From the NCBI RefSeq assembly GCF_003255815.1, contig NC_037669.1:125148634-125212633 (forward strand): DNA of 64,000 nucleotides, given 5' to 3'. The DNA is from Theropithecus gelada. Lineage: Eukaryota > Chordata > Mammalia > Primates > Cercopithecidae. Below, one piece after another: positions 43,890 to 56,282 of this stretch. The translations under genes and the position numbers were made by a program. Within the stretch, counting starts at the first letter, position 1; every line of letters begins with the position of its first letter. A model generated the notes under the pieces. That model saw only the letters and a program-made list of their open reading frames with translations, was not told the origin of the DNA and ran no database searches.

Positions 43890-46800
43890 CTATTAGGTCC
43901 ATTTGGTCTAGAGTGCAGGTGAAGTCTGAGGTTTATTCATTGATTTTCTGTCTGAATAATTTGTCCAAAGCTGAAAGTGGAGTGTTGAAGTCTCTGGTTA
44001 TTATTGTACTGGGGTCTATCACTCTCTTTAGATATAATAATATTTGCTTTTTATATATGGGTGTTCCAGTATTGGCTGCATGTATATTTGCAATTGTTAT
44101 ATCCTCTTGTTGAACTGACCACTTTTTAAAGCATAAAATAAACTTTTTGTCCCATTTTATAGTTTTTGTCTTGAAATCCAACTTGTCTGATATAATTATA
44201 GCTGCCCTTGCTCTTTTTATCTTTCATGTTTGAAGGGTGTTTTCATTGAACACTTTTCAGAATGAAATGTTTTTATTTCCTTCATCATTATAAGTATGTT
44301 GTATCACTCTCTTCTGACCTATAAGGTTTGCACCGAGAAATATGCTTTTAGATGTATTGGAGTTCCATTGTATGTTATTTCTTTTTATCTTGCTGCTTTT
44401 AGGATTCTTTCCTTGTCCTTGACCTTTGGGAGTTTGATTATTTTGTGTCTTGATGTGGTCTTATTTGAATTAAATCTGCTTGGTGTTTTATAACCTTCAT
44501 ATACATAAATATTGGTGTTTCTCTAGGTTTGGGAGGCTCTTTGTTATTATCTCTTTGGATAAATTTTCTACCCTGATCTCTCTCTCTCTCTGCTTCCTCT
44601 TTAAGGTAATAACTCTTAGATTTGACTTTTTAAGGCCATTTTATAGATCTTGTAGGCATACTTCAGACTTATTATTTTCTTTTGTCTCCTCTGACTGCAT
44701 ATTTTTTGGTAGCCTGTTTCAATCTCTCTAATTCTTTATTCTGCTTGATTTTGCTACTGAGAAACTCTGATGCATTCTTCAGTATATCAATTGTGTTTTT
44801 CAGCTCCAGAATGTCTGCTTGATATTTTAAAATTATTTCACTTCTTTGCTACATTTATCTGATAAGACTGAATTTCTCATCTGTGTTATCTTGAATTTTG
44901 TTGAGTTTCCTCAAAATAGCTACTTTGATTTCACTGTCCAAAAGGTCAAATATCTCTGTCTCTGTAGGATTTGTTTCTGGGGACTTTTTTAGTTTGTTTG
45001 GTGAGGTCATGTTTTCCTGGATGATCTTAATGAATGTGGATGTTTATGGGTGCCTGGACTTTAAAGAGTTAGGTATTTATTGTAGGCTTCACAGTCTGGG
45101 CATGTTTGTACCCATCCTTCTTGGGAAGGCTTTCCAGGTATTCAAAGGGAATTGAGTTATATGATCTAAGTCTTTGGTCATTGCAGCCATATCTGTGTTA
45201 GGGGGGCCCAAGCCCAGTAATGCTATAATTCTTGTAGACTTATAGAGATATTCTTCTGGTGGTCTTGTGTAAGATCTGGAATAATTTTCTTAATTAGCAG
45301 GCAGAGACCCTTGTTTTCTTCCCTTACTTTCCCCCAAAGAAATGGAGTTATTTCTTTGTTCTGTGCTGCCTAGAGCTGGGGAAGCAGGGACACTATACCA
45401 ACTTTCCTGTGGCCACCATCAGTGGGGCTGTGCTGAGTTGGACCCAAAGCCAGCACAATACTGGATCTCATCAAAGGCCCATAGTGACCACTGACTCACT
45501 ACCGCCTATGTTCATTTAATGCCCAAGGGCTCTATAATCAGGTTGCAAATACAGCCAGGCTTTTGTTCTTCCGTTCAGGTGGCAAGTTCCCTCTGGTGTC
45601 AGGCAGGACCAGGGATGCCATCTGGGAACCAGGGCCTAGACTTGGGATATCTAGGAATCTACCTGGTGCTCTATTCTATTGTGACTGAGTTGGCTCCCCA
45701 GTCACAAGACAAAGTTCTTTCTACTAATCCTTCCCATTTCCTCAAGCAGACGCATCACTCTCTGCAGCCCCTACTGACCCAGGCCCACAGTGACTACTTC
45801 CTTGCTACTACTGATGTTCACCCAAGGCCTAAGGGCTCTTCGGTCAGTTTGTGATGAACACTTCCCATCTTGATTCTCTCTTCTCAGCGTAATAAGCTGC
45901 CCTCTGGCCCAGAGCATGTACAGAAATGCCATCCAGGAGTCAAAGCCCACAATCACAGATGCCAGGAATGTGCTTCCTGCTCCGTCTCACTGTGGCCAAG
46001 CTCATGCCCAAGCTTCAAGACAGAGTCCCCTTCACTCTTCCCTCTTCTTTCCTCAAGTATAAGGGGTCTCTCCACTTAGTCACTGCAGCTGGGAATGTGT
46101 TGGGTCACACCTAAATCCAGCATGGCTCTGAGTCTCACCCAAGACACATAGTTAAGTACTGCCTGGCTACCACTGCTTATTTTTGAAAGCCCAAGGGCTC
46201 TTTAGTGAGCAGGTGAGAAATTCTACCAAGACACAGTCCTTCCCTTTAGGGCAACAGGTTCCCTTCTAGCCCAGAGTGTGTACAGAAATATCTAGGAGCT
46301 AGAGTCTAGAACATGGGCTTTAGGACTCTGCCTGATGCCCTATCCTACTGTGGGCTGTATTGGTATCTAAGTTGCAAGACAAAGTCCTCTCTCCTCCTCC
46401 CTTTCCCCTTCTTAAGTGGAAGTAGTCTCTCCTGGAGCTGCATGCTGTGCTCCCTGGAGTTGGCTGAGGAATGGCACAAGCACTCATCTGGCTGCACCAG
46501 CTGGTGTCTTACTATATCACGTGTACTCCAAATCACTGGCTCTGAGACCAGCACAGTACCAGGGCTTGCCCAGAAATTGCAGTCCTTGTGGCAGCAGACA
46601 ACCTTTTTCATTTATTTAGGACGCTAGATCACTTTAGCCCACAGTGGAAGGGCTTTCTGGAACTCAAGTTCTGACCACTGAGATGGGCAATTCTCTTCTG
46701 GCTAGAGTTGGTCTAAATGCTCCCTCAGTGGATGCTGGCTGAGTTCTTCTTGAGTTTGCTTTCTGCTGTGACAGCGCCACACTAAGTTCCAAGACAAAGT

Positions 46801-47095
46801 TCCACAACCACCTCACTCTTCCTTTTCCAAGCTAACATATTATCTGTCCATGCCATGTGGCCACTCCTGGCCAAATTGCTTTAGGATTGTAATGTAGGCA
46901 ATTCAAGACTGTCTCCCCTACCCTCTTCAGTGCCTTTTCCTTAATACAATGTTAAAACCAGGTAAGGTGATTGCTCTCTTGAATTTTGGTTCTTATGAAA
47001 GTATTTTTTGTGTGGATAGTTGTTCAATCTGGTGTCACTGAGGGAGTGGGAGGACAATTGCTGGAGCCTTCTACTCAACCATCTTACTCCAAATG
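43890..47095 (-). mobile_element. Old LINE-1 5' half (5' UTR, ORF1, start of ORF2), minus strand
   Basis: Read on the minus strand, the element starts near 47,095 with GTAAGATGGTTGAGTAGAAG, the AAGATGG-type L1 5' end. A long GC-richer 5' UTR follows (about 47,090-45,000). ORF1 comes next (about 45,000-44,300; reverse of its conserved C-terminal ...RRE... block at about 44,308-44,342), then the endonuclease start of ORF2 (about 44,230-43,890; TCTGATATAATTATAGCTGC reversed). The inter-ORF region is shortened by a deletion, and everything 3' of the endonuclease start is missing. Frames are full of stops. Old L1M or early L1P; exact subfamily uncertain. Confidence 0.83.
45522..46500 (-). repeat. 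Tandem 5' UTR units in the L1
   Basis: CCCAAGGGCTCT or CCTAAGGGCTCT begins related blocks at 45,522, 45,828 and 46,190, steps of 306 and 362 bp. Each block then has a GGCAAGTTCCCT / AAGCTGCCCTCT / CAACAGGTTCCC motif, a CAGAAAT(G/A)-like stretch, ACAAGACAAAG-type wording and a TTCCTCAAG(C/T) motif. They look like diverged monomers of a tandem L1 promoter region. Confidence 0.8.
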
Positions 47096-48891
47096 TCTAA
47101 TTATTTGTTTTTAACTTAAAAAATTCCCTGATGAATGTTCTATTTTCTAGAAAATTCTGTGACAGAAAATAAGAAATAAAATTTGACAAAACCACTATAT
47201 TTTCTTAGCACTGATAAAGAAAAATTAATAAAACTACTTAACTGAAGTTTTCTAATGCCTCCCACTCCAAGCCTTTATCAACCCTAAACCTACCTTTTTT
47301 GTTATTTGTATTCTCACGGCACTTTGCCTCACTTTTCTGTGTTGGATTTATTTTCTGGCTTGTAATAAAATATTTAAATATTAAAAAGGATATATCTTCT
47401 ATCACAAAGATACCTGGAATGGCAGAACTGGCCTCCCCTGCATGCCTTAGGTAGGTCTATGCACAAAGCAGACACTGAATCTATTTGCAACAAAAGAATT
47501 AGAACCCTCATTTTAAAAACAGCTTCTACAAAACTCCTGGAATGCAGTGTCTAAGCAAGAGGCATCATATTGTCCTCTGACAAATACTTTGTTGAACAGA
47601 CAGGAAAAGATAAACAAATTTTTATGTATATGTGTTTAGCTGTTTTGACGTGAAGTTTTGGTTCCATTTGCAACTTTACCATATTGTATATAATGAAAAA
47701 TAGACTTTATAACAGATAATAGATTTGCTATCCTGCTTGTGTTGTATGTAAGTGTGATCATCTGCACTTTAAATATAAGATCAAAAAATGTTTAAATGTA
47801 ATATCCTTTACCTTAGGACATTTTTAACTATAGAAAATGAAATCTGATTTTAAAATATAAGTTCACAGGAAGAAACATTTTATACATAAGCAATAAAATT
47901 GTTTGATTCTTGGTTATAAATACATTAGCTAATAACCTAATAGATGTGAATCATTATAACTGACATATAAAAGAAATATAAAAGTAAATGATTACATGTC
48001 ATTGAGATTTTTTGAGCATAGTCTGTTCATTTTTTGAGTTACAATACTTATATATTAAGTATCTTTTAAGAAATAAGCTATATATTTTAATTAGAAACAA
48101 GTCATTTTAACATGTGCATATTGATGTATCAATAGCTTGTTCTCTATGTCTATTTTATTCACACCATCCAAAAAAGCTGTGTACTTAGAGATAATGTTCT
48201 AATTAACGAAAATGAAGCTAACATATTTAACTCTGAATCCGGATGCAAAGTGTTGTGGCAACCAGCATAAGAGAGCGTGTATTTAGTGTGTGTAGAAGTT
48301 GGTTAGAAATATACACTCATTGCAAATGAAAATAAGATGAAAATCTAGAAAGATAAAGCTTGAAGGCTTGACTAAGTTTTTCTTACATGTAAACTTGATA
48401 ATAAAAAAAGATTGAATATTTCTGTTTTGTTCTTTTGTTCTAGTTACATAAGCAATCATAATGATATATCCCATGTGTTTATTGATTTATTTGTCAGAAG
48501 TAATACTCCTACATGCAAGAGATTTACTATAAATTATTAATGTTTTATTTTATTGAAGTACACTTTATATCATTAGCTTATTAAAAATAATTATTGTCTT
48601 TCTCATTCATGATTGATAATATATAACACTATGACATGAATAAAAAAGAACCTGTCAAATCATTTCTCACCTTAACATTGTAAATAAGTTAATCAATTGA
48701 TAAATAAGAAATAAAAGGAATATGCTTAAAAACATTTCTCATTTTAGTGAAACTTTCAATGATAGTTTCTGAAGCAATGTCAAATGACATGTATTATCTT
48801 ACATATTAATGGAAATATGATTGGTTGTTTTATGAGTACATCAAGAATATGACTCTGAAAATATGACACCTTTTAAAATATAAGTAAAATG
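47096..48891. other. 1.8 kb of unassigned AT-rich DNA
   Basis: No gene or confident repeat recognised. Confidence 0.4.
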
Positions 48892-48904
48892 ATTCTCCTA
48901 TTTC

Positions 48905-49163
48905 TTTTTTTATAATTACTCATTTATTTAATTATATTTTAAGTTCTGGGAAACTTGTGCAGAACGTGCAGGTTTGTTACATAGGTATACATGTGCCATG
49001 GTGGCTTGTTGCACCCATAAACCCGTCATCTGCATCTCCATTAGGCATTTCTCCTAATGCTATCCCTCCCCTTGCTCCCTACCCGCCAACAGGGCCTGGT
49101 GTGTGATGTTCCCCTCCCTGTGCCCATACGTTCCCATTGTTCAATTCCCATTCATGAGTGAGT
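48905..49163 (-). mobile_element. Short L1PA 3' end, minus strand, with target duplication
   Basis: Reverse L1PA 3' UTR: AAGTTCTGGGAAACTTGTGC, GTGCAGGTTTGTTACATAGG, TATACATGTGCCATGGTGG, GCATTTCTCCTAATGCTATC, CTGGTGTGTGATGTTCCCCT, ending ATTCCCATTCATGAGTGAG. The element is 5' truncated to about 260 bp. ATTCTCCTATTTCT (48,892-48,905) and ATTCTCCTATATCT (49,164-49,177) are the duplicated target, 13 of 14 identical. Confidence 0.92.
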
Positions 49164-49177
49164 ATTCTCCTATATCT

Positions 49178-49609
49178 ATGCTTATTTCTACTTTACTATA
49201 TGGTAAATATATTTTATACTTTCTATATTTTATCTTATGTAATATGTTTCTACTTGTAGAATTATTTCTTATGTTATTTGTATAGGAATATACAAGAAAT
49301 ATTTGAAGTTATACTGATGTTGAATAATGTGCAATCAAAACATTGTATCTTTTTTTCTCCTCAAATGTATCTAAAATTGAAAAAGCTATATTTCAGATTT
49401 TTATATGTCTATATATGCACATAATTACACTATGATATTTATTTATTTTCAGGTAAATGTTATGACATTTTCATCCTTTTATATTATTTAAAAAATTCAA
49501 ATGTTCAAATAATGTTCAAATTGATAGAGCTATTTTTTTCTCTTTACATATTTAAAGGGTAATATTGTCTTTCTAAGCCTCCTCCAAGGTAGGGCTAATA
49601 CATTACTAG
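49178..49609. other. Unassigned AT-rich DNA
   Basis: Nothing recognised. Confidence 0.35.
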
Positions 49610-49720
49610 CCCTGTGAAAGGTAGAGTATACTAACAAATAATAATTAAGTGATTATTCCAAAATGATCTACCTAATTAATAGCAAAGACAAAAACTTACC
49701 TCCTGATTTCTAAGTTCGGC
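49610..49720 (-). repeat. MIR-family fragment, minus strand
   Basis: ATTAAGTGATTATTCCAAAA, then AATAGCAAAGACAAAAACTT and CTCCTGATTTCTAAG. This parallels the reverse MIR wording (AAGTGACTTGCCCAAGGTCA...GTAAGTGGCAGAG...CTCCTGATTCC). Confidence 0.5.
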
Positions 49721-49979
49721 ATGTTGGAACTCATCATTCACTTCTTCCTAGTATATACAAAATTTATTTCTGAAATGGTATAGCCAGAAGAAAACATAAA
49801 TGATTTCCTTAAACAATAAAAATATTACATTATGTGAAAATTTTAAATAAGGAAATACTATAGTTAATTTTTAAATGAAACTCTAACATGCTATTACAAT
49901 GGTTAATAGTTTTGTGTTCCTTTTGTATCTCATTTATTAAATATTGAGAAAATAAAATTATGAAAACAGAGTTAACATA

Positions 49980-50200
49980 TTTTCACTAACAACAACAGAC
50001 ACCAGATAACAGATATCTTTAGAATCCTTAGACCAATCAAATCACACAAAATCTAGCAGTCTAAATTTTATGCTCAGCTAAACTATCATTCAAGTGTAAG
50101 TGGGAAATAAGAAATTGGTGGAGAATGATGTCAAAGTATATAAGCCAATAAAACAAACAAACAAAAAAAACAATTACTTTTACAATAGTACCAAGTGAAA
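49980..50200 (+). repeat. Possible HAL1/L1M ORF1 fragment
   Basis: TTTTATGCTCAGCTAAACTA followed by TCATTCAAGTGTAAGTGGGA resembles the ORF1 C-terminal region of ancient L1/HAL1 elements (...TATGCTCAGCTAAGCTATCCTTCAAG...). A similar block is at 60,200. Confidence 0.4.
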
Positions 50201-51689
50201 ATATATATCCAAGAACCCACAAATATAAGTGGATAGAGAGAAAACACTGCTTTGTGATCCACAAGGTATCAGAATCTGTTTGAGAAAAGTGGATGGAAGC
50301 AAAGGCCATCTGATCAATGTGAAAACAGGAACACCAATAGATAAACAACAAGTACATTTTGGAAATTGTGTAGGGGAAAAAAATGGGTCAACAGCAAGTA
50401 GAGAATAGAAGAACTACAGTACTCCCATTTGTGAGATTCATGGCAAATACTGAAAAGGCTTGAGAAAGCTGGGGTCCTATAATTTCTTTAAGAAACAAGA
50501 ATTTCTAACTAGGACAAAACCTCACAGTGAGGAAACATTATTGAGAGCTAAGACCAGATTGGCACCACAGGGAAAATAGAGGAAAGGAAAAGAGATGAGA
50601 CAGCTAAAAGAAGAGAAGGGGACTTAGAGGAAATTCTCACAAGAATAAGACCATATTTTTTTATATTGCTTATGAAAGTAAGAGAAGAGCAAGATCTAGA
50701 ACTATTAAGGCAGAAGAACTGTCCCGAAACATCTCTCCAACTTAGAATTTCAGGTAAAAAATTTCACATAAATATCAGCAATGGAAACATGTGACTGCAA
50801 AAGTTAAAATTTTGACTCAATATTTCAAAATAAATGAAAAGGTATTGATAAAATGAAATAATCATATAAAATTAATTACTAAAAATTATGCGTAATAGTA
50901 TCACAGGATTCTAAACACATTTTAAAAGAAGTCTTCTCCTTTAGAGATACACACATAAATATTATGCATGATAAATGGTTGTATTTTTATAAAATGAAGC
51001 TAAATGATAGAGAAATGTGTGCTCATTATGCTCTTATGTCTTAATTTTTATATACGTTTGAAATTTCTTAAAAGGAAAAACAAATGGGTTAAATGTGAAA
51101 TAAGAAAACTTTCCAGGTCATAAAAATAACAGATAAACAAAACAAAGACAAATTTATGAGGAGTGCTAAAATATTAAAAAGCATTCTGAAATAATTGCAG
51201 TAAGTATACGTGAACATATGTGAATATTTCACATGAAATGGAAATAAGATGTAAAGTTATTTAATGGGGATAATTGATAGGAGTTAAACCCAATGAGGTA
51301 TTAGAACACAGCATCTAAAAATAAGAATAAATTAATTTTCACACCATTCCTATTTACCAAAATAGAAAAGCACACACTTTTCAAATATAATAAATATTTA
51401 CCTATACTTTATTTAGGTGATAAAAAATGGTTTATAGTATTTAGCGTCCTGCATGATTTAAGCTTATTACATTATGGCCAATTTATGAGAGGATAATTTT
51501 CCAGGGACATTTTGTGCATTGATTGAATGTAAAAGGACTTTAAGCATCTCTTCAGAAGTCTGTAAGCTGGTATGTGTGCTCTTGGTAAAGGAAAGAATAG
51601 AAGAAAAGGAGCAGTCAATTTGTGAGTAGGGATAGCCCATGGAAGTCACAATCTTCCCTGGAAATTCAATAAAGAAAGTAACACTACAT
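50201..51689. other. Unassigned DNA
   Basis: Purine-rich in places (50,560-50,720); otherwise nothing recognised. Confidence 0.35.
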
Positions 51690-51788
51690 TTACAAAACAG
51701 TTCTTCTTGGTTTCTGATGTCAGATAGAGTGATTCTTAGCTCATAACTTTTGAGTAATGTGATGTAGGCCAACTATCTCTACCTGTAT

Positions 51789-51827
<39 letters not shown>

Positions 51828-52265
51828 GCGACGGAGTCTCGCTATGTCGCCCAGGCTGGAGTGGAGTGGCGCAATCTTGGCTCACTGCAAGCTCCGCCTC
51901 CCGGGTTCAGGCTATTCTCCTGCCTCAGCCTCCAAACTAGGTGGGACTACAGGTGCCTGCCACAACGCCCAGCTAATTTTTTGTACCTTTTAGTAGAGAC
52001 GGGGTTTCACTATGTTAGCCAGGATGGTCTCGATCCCCTGACCTCGTGATCCACCCACCTCGACCTCCCAAAGTGCTGGGATTACAGGCCTGAGCCACCG
52101 CACCCGGCCAAATACCTCTACCTTTCTAAGGTTGAGTTGTCCCATCCTTGAAGTGAAGACAAGAGTAGAACCAGTCTTAGAGAGGTCTTCATGTCCAGAT
52201 GCATATGTAGCATTTAGTACAGTGTCTGCAAATTAAAAGTACGCAAAAAGTGTTAGCTATGGTCA
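51690..52265 (+). repeat. MIR SINE split by an AluY
   Basis: Left part 51,690-51,784 (GTGATGTAGGCCAACTATCT is the GTGACCTTGGGCAAGTTACT core) and right part 52,124-52,265 (TTGAAGTGAAGACAAGAGTA, AGCATTTAGTACAGTGTCTG, AAAAAGTGTTAGCTATGG) together make a long plus-strand MIR. Confidence 0.75.
51785..52109 (-). mobile_element. AluY, minus strand, with expanded (TTTA)n tail
   Basis: Reverse Alu, body 51,828-52,109 (GTCTCGCTATGTCGCCCAGG ... CCTGAGCCACCGCACCCGGCC); CCTGACCTCGTGATCC marks AluY. The A-tail has become a tetranucleotide run, (TATT)n, at 51,786-51,827, about 10 units. The duplication AACTATCTCTACCT / AAATACCTCTACCT (51,771-51,784 and 52,110-52,123) matches at 12 of 14. Confidence 0.95.
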
Positions 52266-54193
52266 TAAATTAGAAATAATACACAAATCTCTGATATAGA
52301 ACAAAATGTGTATACAAATTCTAATTTTAAAAAATCCCCTCAAACAATTAAATTCTATCTAATGATTTAATTTGTCTGTGGATTAGAGAAATAAATAAGA
52401 TTTATTTTAGTAGCAAATCTTTTTCAGATAAACAAAGGAGATTTGGACATGAAAGTTATTCTTCCACTTATGAGTGGCTCTCTTATGTTGCTTTACATTC
52501 CGTAATAGTAAAATAAATTTATCCTACATTAATACAAAATGCACAGAAAATTGAGAGATAAGGTATATAAAAACTGGATAGTGATTCTGAATATTTTCAA
52601 AATAATTTTTGCTGCAAAATATTTTTTGTGAACCCCTGGGTAATTAAATTATGTCTATTATTCATGAGGACAAGTATCAGACACAATTAACACAATATTT
52701 TTTAATGAAGACATTATATTAGTTACAGTAGGAACTACTCATTGCAAAAACAGTCAGTACAAAATCTGTGAAGCAGGATTGGTTAAGACAATGATTGTTG
52801 CATGGAGGAACGCCTAGATCCAATCCCTATTGGTAGTCCACATGACACTATAGTTAAAATGCGGGGTTTTTGATGGAAACTTTCAAAAGTGAAGGATATT
52901 CATCTTTCATTATAAAATGAACTCATCTCCAAAGGAGAACTATTGAATATCCCACACTCTTAAACTTCTTCCCTTTGGGACATCATCTGAACACATATGT
53001 TAGTGATTTGTGAGAAATAAATTTTAAGGCTATTCAATTCATTTTATGATATTTTATTATAGGCAAGAGTTAATCAGGAGTTAATTTTGGGTTCTTTTGT
53101 GGCAGAAGAATTCTTGCATTACTGTTTCTTGCTGACAACTTGCTCATTTTAATATGCACCCTGAATGACAGCCATCTTTTCTGTCATTTATTATGTCAGT
53201 GGCAGTGTCATTTATTCTTTGTCCTTATATCAGCCAATTACGTTTTGATTTGTCTTTCTTTTAGTAAATAGAAAATTTTTAGAAAACATGAATGATTTCA
53301 TTTAATATGGAAATGTTGTTACTTAGAAATTTTCCTTTTGCTTGATTATAATGTCATTGGCAATATCCACCAGGTCCCTTCTGACTCAAATCATTAACCA
53401 ACACAAGGTGTCTCATTACTATGTTCAAAGATTTTTTTTTAGAGCTTTAAAATTCTAAATTCTATTTGTATATCAAATTTTATGCACTCTTATTTTATGC
53501 TTTAGACTTTGTTTTTTTCTATTCTTTATAATCTTGTAATCTCTTCACTAACATCATATGTATTCTTTCTTTACCCAGAGAACAAACATATCACCTAGTG
53601 AATTTATTTTAACATTAAGAAATTTCTTTATGATGCTCATTTAAAATTAGCATATTCTATTTATACGTATTCTGTAATAAAATGTCAATAGCTTTCCTTT
53701 TTAAGACTGTGTGTGTGGATGTGCAGGCATACACACACACACACACACGTACACACTTCTTACTTGCTGAGAGCCAGTGCCTTATTAATTCATGAAGCAA
53801 AAAATGCTTTCAGAATATTTTTAAAGTGGGGACTGAATAGTAGAGTTTGTAGTGCCCTATGATTATTTCATTGATGGTAAGTGTCTTGGACGAAAAACAG
53901 AAAGGAGTGCTTTCAACAGCAACAGAAAGAAAAACATTCTCCATGTAGATAAAATCAAGTATTTAGAACGTCCAGGTTTTTAGGGGACAAATAAACTTTT
54001 CACAGGAGCGCCACATGAAGATAGTAAGACTTCGGGGGGGTGGGGAGAAGCAAAACTCTTCAAAATAGAAAGTGAGCCTCAGCAAATGCTCCCGTTCTCC
54101 AAACATGTCGTGGACAATTAATCAAAACTGTTCATCTGAAACAAGCGGGTAGGTTGGGATGCACAGGTATCTCTGAGGTGGACCACTAAGCAG
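52266..54193. other. 1.9 kb of unassigned DNA
   Basis: No gene recognised. It contains a small (AC)n run at 53,731-53,748 and a G-run at 54,034-54,040. Confidence 0.4.
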
Positions 54194-54205
54194 AAGATCC
54201 TTTTA

Positions 54206-54505
54206 TTTTTCTTTCTTTGAGATGGAGTTTCCCTCTTGTTGTCCAGGCTGGAGTGCAATGGCGTGATCTCGGCTTACCACAACCTTCGTCTCCTGGGTTC
54301 AAGTGATTCTCCTGCCTCAGCCTCCGAAGTGGCTAGGATTACATAGGCATGTGCCACCAGGCCCGGCTAGTTTTGTATTTTGTTTAGTAGAGACGGGGTT
54401 TCTGCATGTTGGCCAGGCTGGTCTTGAACTCCTGACCTCAGGTGATCCACTCACCCCGGCCTCCCAAACTGCTGGGATTACAGGCCTGAGCCACTGTGCC
54501 CAGCC
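54206..54505 (-). mobile_element. AluS, minus strand
   Basis: Reverse Alu with CAGGCTGGAGTGCAATGGCG, GGGTTCAAGTGATTCTCCTG, TAGTAGAGACGGGGTTTCTG and CTGACCTCAGGTGATCC. The CTCAGGTGATCC form is the S/J state rather than Y. Flanks AAGATCCTTTTATTT (from 54,194) and AAGATCACTTTTTTA (from 54,506) are a decayed target duplication. Confidence 0.93.
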
Positions 54506-54599
54506 AAGATCACTTTTTTATAGTTGCAAAAGACACAGGACTTTTGCATAGCCTAAGGTGCTAGGAATTACTACTGCTGCTGCTGCTACAAGTACTAAT

Positions 54600-54900
54600 A
54601 TTACTGCTACAACTAGTTAGAACTTACATACTCTTAATATTCACCAGGAACTGTTTTAATGACTTTTATTTAGCATTCTTCATATAACGTTTTTAATTTT
54701 CACAATGGCCTTATATGGTATGGTTATATAAATATTAACTTGTCCTAGATTGATACCTTGCAAGTTGACTTATTACAAAACTCCATGAAAACTGGCTATT
54801 ACTAACTGTTGAAGATATTCAATCCTGGAAGAGTTCTGAGGATTCAAATCAGGCTATTCTTCTACCATGTTATGTAAGTTGGCAAGGGCAAATTTTGAGC
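54600..54900 (-). repeat. MIR SINE, minus strand
   Basis: CCAGGAACTGTTTTAATGAC, TTTAATTTTCACAATGGCC and ATGGTATGGTTATATAAAT match the reverse MIR tail (CCAGGCACTGTTCTAAGC...AATCCTCACAACAACCC...GTAGGTACTATTAT). The core is weak. A CTG/CTA triplet stretch lies upstream at 54,573-54,590. Confidence 0.6.
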
Positions 54901-54939
54901 CCACATCCCTGATTATACCAGGAAAAAAGCTTGTGATCA

Positions 54940-55685
54940 TGTGGAGCATCTGGAACTCTCATTCATTGCTAGTATGAATGTAAAATACTACAGTGATCTC
55001 AGAAGATAGTTTGGCAACTTTCTACAAAACTAAACATACTCTTATCATATGACACAGATGTCTTACTCTTTGATACCTACCCAAAAAAGGTGAAAACTTA
55101 TGTCTACACAAACCTGCATGTGATTGTTTATAACAGCTTTATTTATAATTACCAAAACTTGAAGACAACTAATGTGTCCTTCAGTAGGTGTGGTATATCT
55201 AGGCAATGGAATATTATTTAGCACTAAAATGAAATGAGCTATCAAACCATAAAAAGACATGGAGGAATACAAAATGTGTATTATTAGGTGAAAGTGGTCT
55301 ACCTATAGAGGCTATATGTCATCCAATTCCAAATATATGGCATTCTCAAAAAGGTAATTCTATGGATACAGTAAATGGATCCACAGTTGCTAAGTGTTAG
55401 AGGGAGGAAGGAATAAATAAGCAGAACACAAAGGATTTTTAATATGACACTATTATACTAGATAAATACATATTATATTTGTCTAAACTCATAGAAAGTA
55501 CAACACCAAGAGTGGGTACAAACTGTGGATTTTGAGTGATAATGGTGTGTCAATGTAGGTTAATCAATTTTAACAAATGTACTATATGGGGGAGAATGTT
55601 GATAACAGGGGAAACTATGAATATGTAGGTGCAAGGGATACATAGAAAATATCTATACCTTCCATGGCATAGTATCTTTTGTGGC
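54940..55685 (+). mobile_element. Old LINE-1 3' end (L1M), plus strand
   Basis: Decayed ORF2 end (AACTCTCATTCATTGCTAGT; TTGGCAACTTTCTACAAAAC; TATAACAGCTTTATTTATAA; TGGAATATTATTTAGCAC). A 3' UTR follows (CAAACTGTGGATTTTGAGTG; AATGGTGTGTCAATGTAGG; GAATGTTGATAACAGGGG), ending in CTATACCTTCC. Fits L1ME/L1MC. Confidence 0.8.
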
Positions 55686-55689
55686 ATTT

Positions 55690-56251
55690 ATTTTTCTTTC
55701 GGTGCTTTGAGAATATCAGCCCACTTTCTCTTGCCTATAAATTTTCAGTGGAATAGTACACTGTTAGTAAGATGGAGACCCTTTACAGGTGACTAGATCC
55801 TTCTCTTTTGTTGTTTTTAGAATTATCTGTTTGTCATTGACTTTAGACAATCTGATTACAATCTGTAGTGTACAAGACCTTTTGGTATTACATCTGTCTG
55901 GAGATCACTGGACCTCTTGTATCTAGATGTCTAAATTGCTTGCTAGACTTCAAAAGTTTTCATCTGTTATTTCATTCAATAGATTTTTTCAAGCACTTAC
56001 ATTTTATCTTCACCTTTGCCGACCAATAATTCCTATATTTGATTGCTTTATGGTGTCCCATTTATCACAAAAGCTTTGTTAATTCTTTTTACACTTTTTT
56101 CTTTATTTTTATTTGACTAGGTTCTTCAAAATACTGTCCTCAGGATCTGAAATTCTTCCTCTGTTTTGTGTAGTCTGTTGTCGAAGCTTTCAAGTGTACT
56201 TTGTATTTCATTCAAGGAATTCTTTATTATAGAGTATCTGTTTGATTTTTG

Positions 56252-56282
<31 letters not shown>

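Noticed and set aside
43517..43902. Alu-derived open frames
   Set aside because: Typical Alu translations running into the poly-A tail; no splice context.
45522..46500. Regularly spaced repeats as a CRISPR-like array
   Set aside because: Units are over 300 bp, diverged and inside an L1 of a primate genome; there are no short identical repeats with unique spacers.
45519..46627. Several 62-111-codon frames in a GC-richer segment, possibly exons
   Set aside because: The segment continues without break into inverted L1 ORF1 and shows tandem L1 5' UTR units; the frames overlap on both strands and have no shared domain.
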